Part shown: positions 61,981 to 64,000 of the stretch, piece by piece
Layout: each line of letters opens with the position of its first letter
Position numbering within the stretch: position 1 is the first letter of the stretch
Assembly (NCBI RefSeq): GCF_002210435.1
Contig: NZ_MZMV01000040.1
Coordinates: 1 to 64,000, forward strand
DNA from: Micromonospora wenchangensis
GTDB taxonomy: Bacteria > Actinomycetota > Actinomycetes > Mycobacteriales > Micromonosporaceae
Reading direction: 5' to 3'
DNA length: 64,000 nt
Program-made: the position numbers and the translations under genes
The notes under the pieces: generated by a model
Databases searched by the model: none
The model's input: only the letters and a program-made list of their open reading frames with translations
Told to the model about the DNA's origin: nothing

Positions 61981-63159
61981 GTGGACCTGTACGAGTACCA
62001 GGGGCGGGACCTGTTCGAGCGGCACGGCTTGCCCGTGCTCGCCGGCGGCGTCGCCACGACCCCGGAGGAGGCCCGCGCGATCGCCGAACGCCTCGGCGGC
62101 CGGGTGGTCGTCAAGGCGCAGGTGAAGGTCGGCGGCCGAGGCAAGGCCGGCGGCGTCAAGCTGGCCGAGGGCACCGACGAGACGGTGGCCAGGGCCACCG
62201 ACATCCTCGGCATGGACATCAAGGGACACACCGTCCACAAGGTCATGATCACGGTGACCGCGGACGTGGCCGAGGAGTACTACTTCTCCTACCTGCTCGA
62301 CCGGGCGAACCGCACCTTCCTCTGCATCGCCAGCGTGGCCGGCGGCATGGACATCGAGCAGGTCGCCGCCGAGACCCCCGACAAGGTGGTCAAGGCCCCG
62401 ATCGACGCGGTCGAGGGCGTGGACGAGGCGAAGGCCCGGGAGATCGTCGACGCGGCCGGGTTCCCGGCCGAGGTCGCCGACCAGGTCGTCGCGGTCGCGG
62501 TGGGGCTGTGGAAGGCGTTCGTCGCCGAGGACGCCACCCTGGTCGAGGTGAACCCGCTGGCCAAGACGGGCGACGGCACGCTGCTGCTGCTCGACGCCAA
62601 GGTCACCCTGGACGAGAACGCCGGCTTCCGGCACCCGGACCACGAGGCCCTGGTCGACCAGGCCGCGGTGGACCCGCTGGAGCAGGCCGCCAAGGAGAAG
62701 GACCTCAACTACGTCAAGCTCGACGGCGAGGTCGGCATCATCGGCAACGGCGCGGGCCTGGTCATGTCCACCCTCGACGTGGTGGCCTACGCGGGCGAGC
62801 GGCACGGCAACGTCAAGCCCGCCAACTTCCTCGACATCGGCGGCGGCGCGAGCGCCGCGGTGATGGCCAACGGCCTGGAGATCGTGCTCTCCGACCCGTC
62901 GGTGCGCAGCGTCTTCGTCAACGTCTTCGGCGGCATCACCGCCTGCGACGAGGTCGCCAACGGCATCATCCAGGCGTTGGCCCTGCTGGAGGAGCGCGGC
63001 GAGAAGGTCACCAAGCCGCTCGTGGTCCGGCTCGACGGCAACAACGCGGAGGCCGGTCGGGCGATCCTCGACGGCGCCGACAACCCGCTGGTGCAGCGGG
63101 TCGACACCATGGACGGCGCGGCCGAGCGGGCCGCCGAGCTGGCTGCTGCGGGGGTCTGA
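61981..63159 (+). CDS. sucC: Succinyl-CoA synthetase (ADP-forming) subunit beta
   Basis: 392 residues. ATP-grasp domain beginning DLYEYQGRDLFERHGLPV, nucleotide-binding KAQVKVGGRGKAGGVK, VEVNPLA, and the C-terminal CoA-ligase domain with GNGAGLVMSTLDVV, FLDIGGGA and VFGGITACDEVANGI. TCA-cycle step making succinate with ATP. GTG 61981 places the conserved DLYEYQ at the N terminus. sucD follows by 2 bp. Confidence 0.96.
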   Translation: MDLYEYQGRDLFERHGLPVLAGGVATTPEEARAIAERLGGRVVVKAQVKVGGRGKAGGVKLAEGTDETVARATDILGMDIKGHTVHKVMITVTADVAEEYYFSYLLDRANRTFLCIASVAGGMDIEQVAAETPDKVVKAPIDAVEGVDEAKAREIVDAAGFPAEVADQVVAVAVGLWKAFVAEDATLVEVNPLAKTGDGTLLLLDAKVTLDENAGFRHPDHEALVDQAAVDPLEQAAKEKDLNYVKLDGEVGIIGNGAGLVMSTLDVVAYAGERHGNVKPANFLDIGGGASAAVMANGLEIVLSDPSVRSVFVNVFGGITACDEVANGIIQALALLEERGEKVTKPLVVRLDGNNAEAGRAILDGADNPLVQRVDTMDGAAERAAELAAAGV

Positions 63160-63161
63160 CG

Positions 63162-64000
63162 ATGGCGATCTGGCTGACCAAGGAGTCCAAGGTCATCGTT
63201 CAGGGGATGACCGGCTCCGAGGGTTCCAAGCACACCCGGCGGATGCTCGCCGCCGGCACCAACGTCGTCGGCGGGGTCAACCCGCGCAAGGCCGGCACCA
63301 CCGTCGACTTCGACGGCACCGAGCTGCCGGTGTTCGCCTCCGTCGCGGACGCGATGCGGGAGACCGGGGCGGACGTCACGGTGATCTTCGTACCGCCGCA
63401 GTTCACCAAGGGCGCGGTGGTCGAGGCGATCGACGCGCGGATCCCGCTCGCCGTGGTGATCACCGAGGGCGTGCCGGTGCACGACACCGCCTCGTTCTGG
63501 GCGTACAACGTGGCCAGGGGCGAGCAGACCCGGATCATCGGGCCCAACTGCCCCGGCATCGCCTCGCCTGGCGCGTCCAACGCCGGCATCATCCCGGCCG
63601 ACATCACCGGCTCCGGCCGGATCGGCCTGGTCAGCAAGAGCGGCACGCTGACCTACCAGATGATGTACGAGCTGCGCGACATCGGCTTCTCCACCTGCGT
63701 CGGCATCGGCGGTGACCCGATCATCGGGACCACCCACATCGACGCGCTCGCCGCGTTCGAGGCCGACCCGGAGACCGACGCGATCGTGATGATCGGCGAG
63801 ATCGGCGGCGACGCCGAGGAGCGGGCCGCCGAGTTCATCAAGGACAACGTCACCAAGCCGGTGGTCGGCTACATCGCCGGCTTCACCGCGCCCCCCGGCA
63901 AGACCATGGGGCACGCCGGCGCGATCATCTCCGGCTCGGCGGGCACCGCCGAGGCCAAGCAGCAGGCCCTGGAGGCGGTCGGCGTCAAGGTCGGCAAGAC
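63162..64000 (+). CDS. sucD: Succinyl-CoA synthetase subunit alpha, partial at window end
   Basis: 279 codons visible of about 295-300. The CoA-binding Rossmann domain has VIVQGMTGSEGSKHT and GGVNPRKAGTTVDFDG; IGPNCPGIASPGASNAGIIPADI and the SKSGTLTYQMMYEL nucleotide/CoA segment follow. The phosphorylated histidine is H251 in MGHAGAII. The frame runs off the right edge. Confidence 0.96.
   Translation, partial: MAIWLTKESKVIVQGMTGSEGSKHTRRMLAAGTNVVGGVNPRKAGTTVDFDGTELPVFASVADAMRETGADVTVIFVPPQFTKGAVVEAIDARIPLAVVITEGVPVHDTASFWAYNVARGEQTRIIGPNCPGIASPGASNAGIIPADITGSGRIGLVSKSGTLTYQMMYELRDIGFSTCVGIGGDPIIGTTHIDALAAFEADPETDAIVMIGEIGGDAEERAAEFIKDNVTKPVVGYIAGFTAPPGKTMGHAGAIISGSAGTAEAKQQALEAVGVKVGK

Overview
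The window is high-GC actinobacterial DNA, most likely from Micromonospora or a close relative in the Micromonosporaceae. The evidence is the heavy third-position G/C bias, many GTG starts, 1-4 bp stop/start overlaps, WhiB- and BldM-type regulators, a groES-groEL1 pair under double CIRCE control, and archaeal-type phosphatidylserine decarboxylase. The gene order alr-tsaE-tsaB-rimI-tsaD-groES-groEL1-whiB3-bldM-like-DUF5319-guaB-guaB3-GMC oxidase-guaA-pcrA-M23-icmB-sucCD follows, from memory, the conserved order in Mycobacterium tuberculosis and Streptomyces coelicolor. It is therefore a chromosomal core region with accessory insertions. I saw no rRNA, tRNA, CRISPR array, transposase or phage gene.

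Layout. 1-789: an EspC/WXG100-like type VII secretion pair running off the left edge. 1043-9758: NAD(P)HX repair enzyme, alanine racemase, alpha/beta hydrolase and the t6A tRNA-modification genes (tsaE, tsaB, rimI, tsaD). This block is interrupted at about 5.3-7.3 kb by ung, an HTH protein with a nucleotidyltransferase-like tail, a perfect palindrome and a G-rich non-coding tract. 9861-17180 (mostly minus strand): DUF4142 protein, a xylose-type ABC transporter with a ROK regulator, a YbaK-type deacylase and a THUMP-like methyltransferase. 17.3-24.8 kb: groES-groEL1, a membrane molybdopterin oxidoreductase with an internal Tat motif, a secreted GH62 arabinofuranosidase, WhiB3-like and BldM-like regulators. 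24.8-34.3 kb: the guanine nucleotide genes guaB, guaB3 and guaA, mixed with an M1 peptidase, an LCP protein and a GMC oxidase.

34.3-45.4 kb is envelope-related: PspC proteins, two paralogous double-Nudix proteins, pssA and psd for phosphatidylethanolamine, a PspC/LiaF-type membrane protein divergent from a PspC-histidine kinase and its response regulator, and a thioester-domain LPXTG surface protein. 46.0-51.8 kb: a five-gene peptide ABC transporter operon. 51.9-56.1 kb (minus strand): chorismate mutase preceded by an apparent Phe/Tyr leader-peptide attenuator, a secreted 5'-nucleotidase and a class A flavin monooxygenase. 56.4-64 kb: pcrA, two adjacent M23 endopeptidases, icmB, sucC and the start of sucD.

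The strongest candidate for a new regulatory system is the 52.28-52.48 kb leader. It has a near-consensus promoter, a leaderless 21-residue ORF with consecutive Phe and Tyr codons, a competing hairpin, and an intrinsic terminator, all just upstream of chorismate mutase. A second candidate is the HTH-nucleotidyltransferase-like gene with its 46-bp palindrome inside the otherwise conserved t6A block. A general feature is a -10-like TANNNT hexamer 6-9 bases before many start codons, which suggests frequent leaderless transcription.
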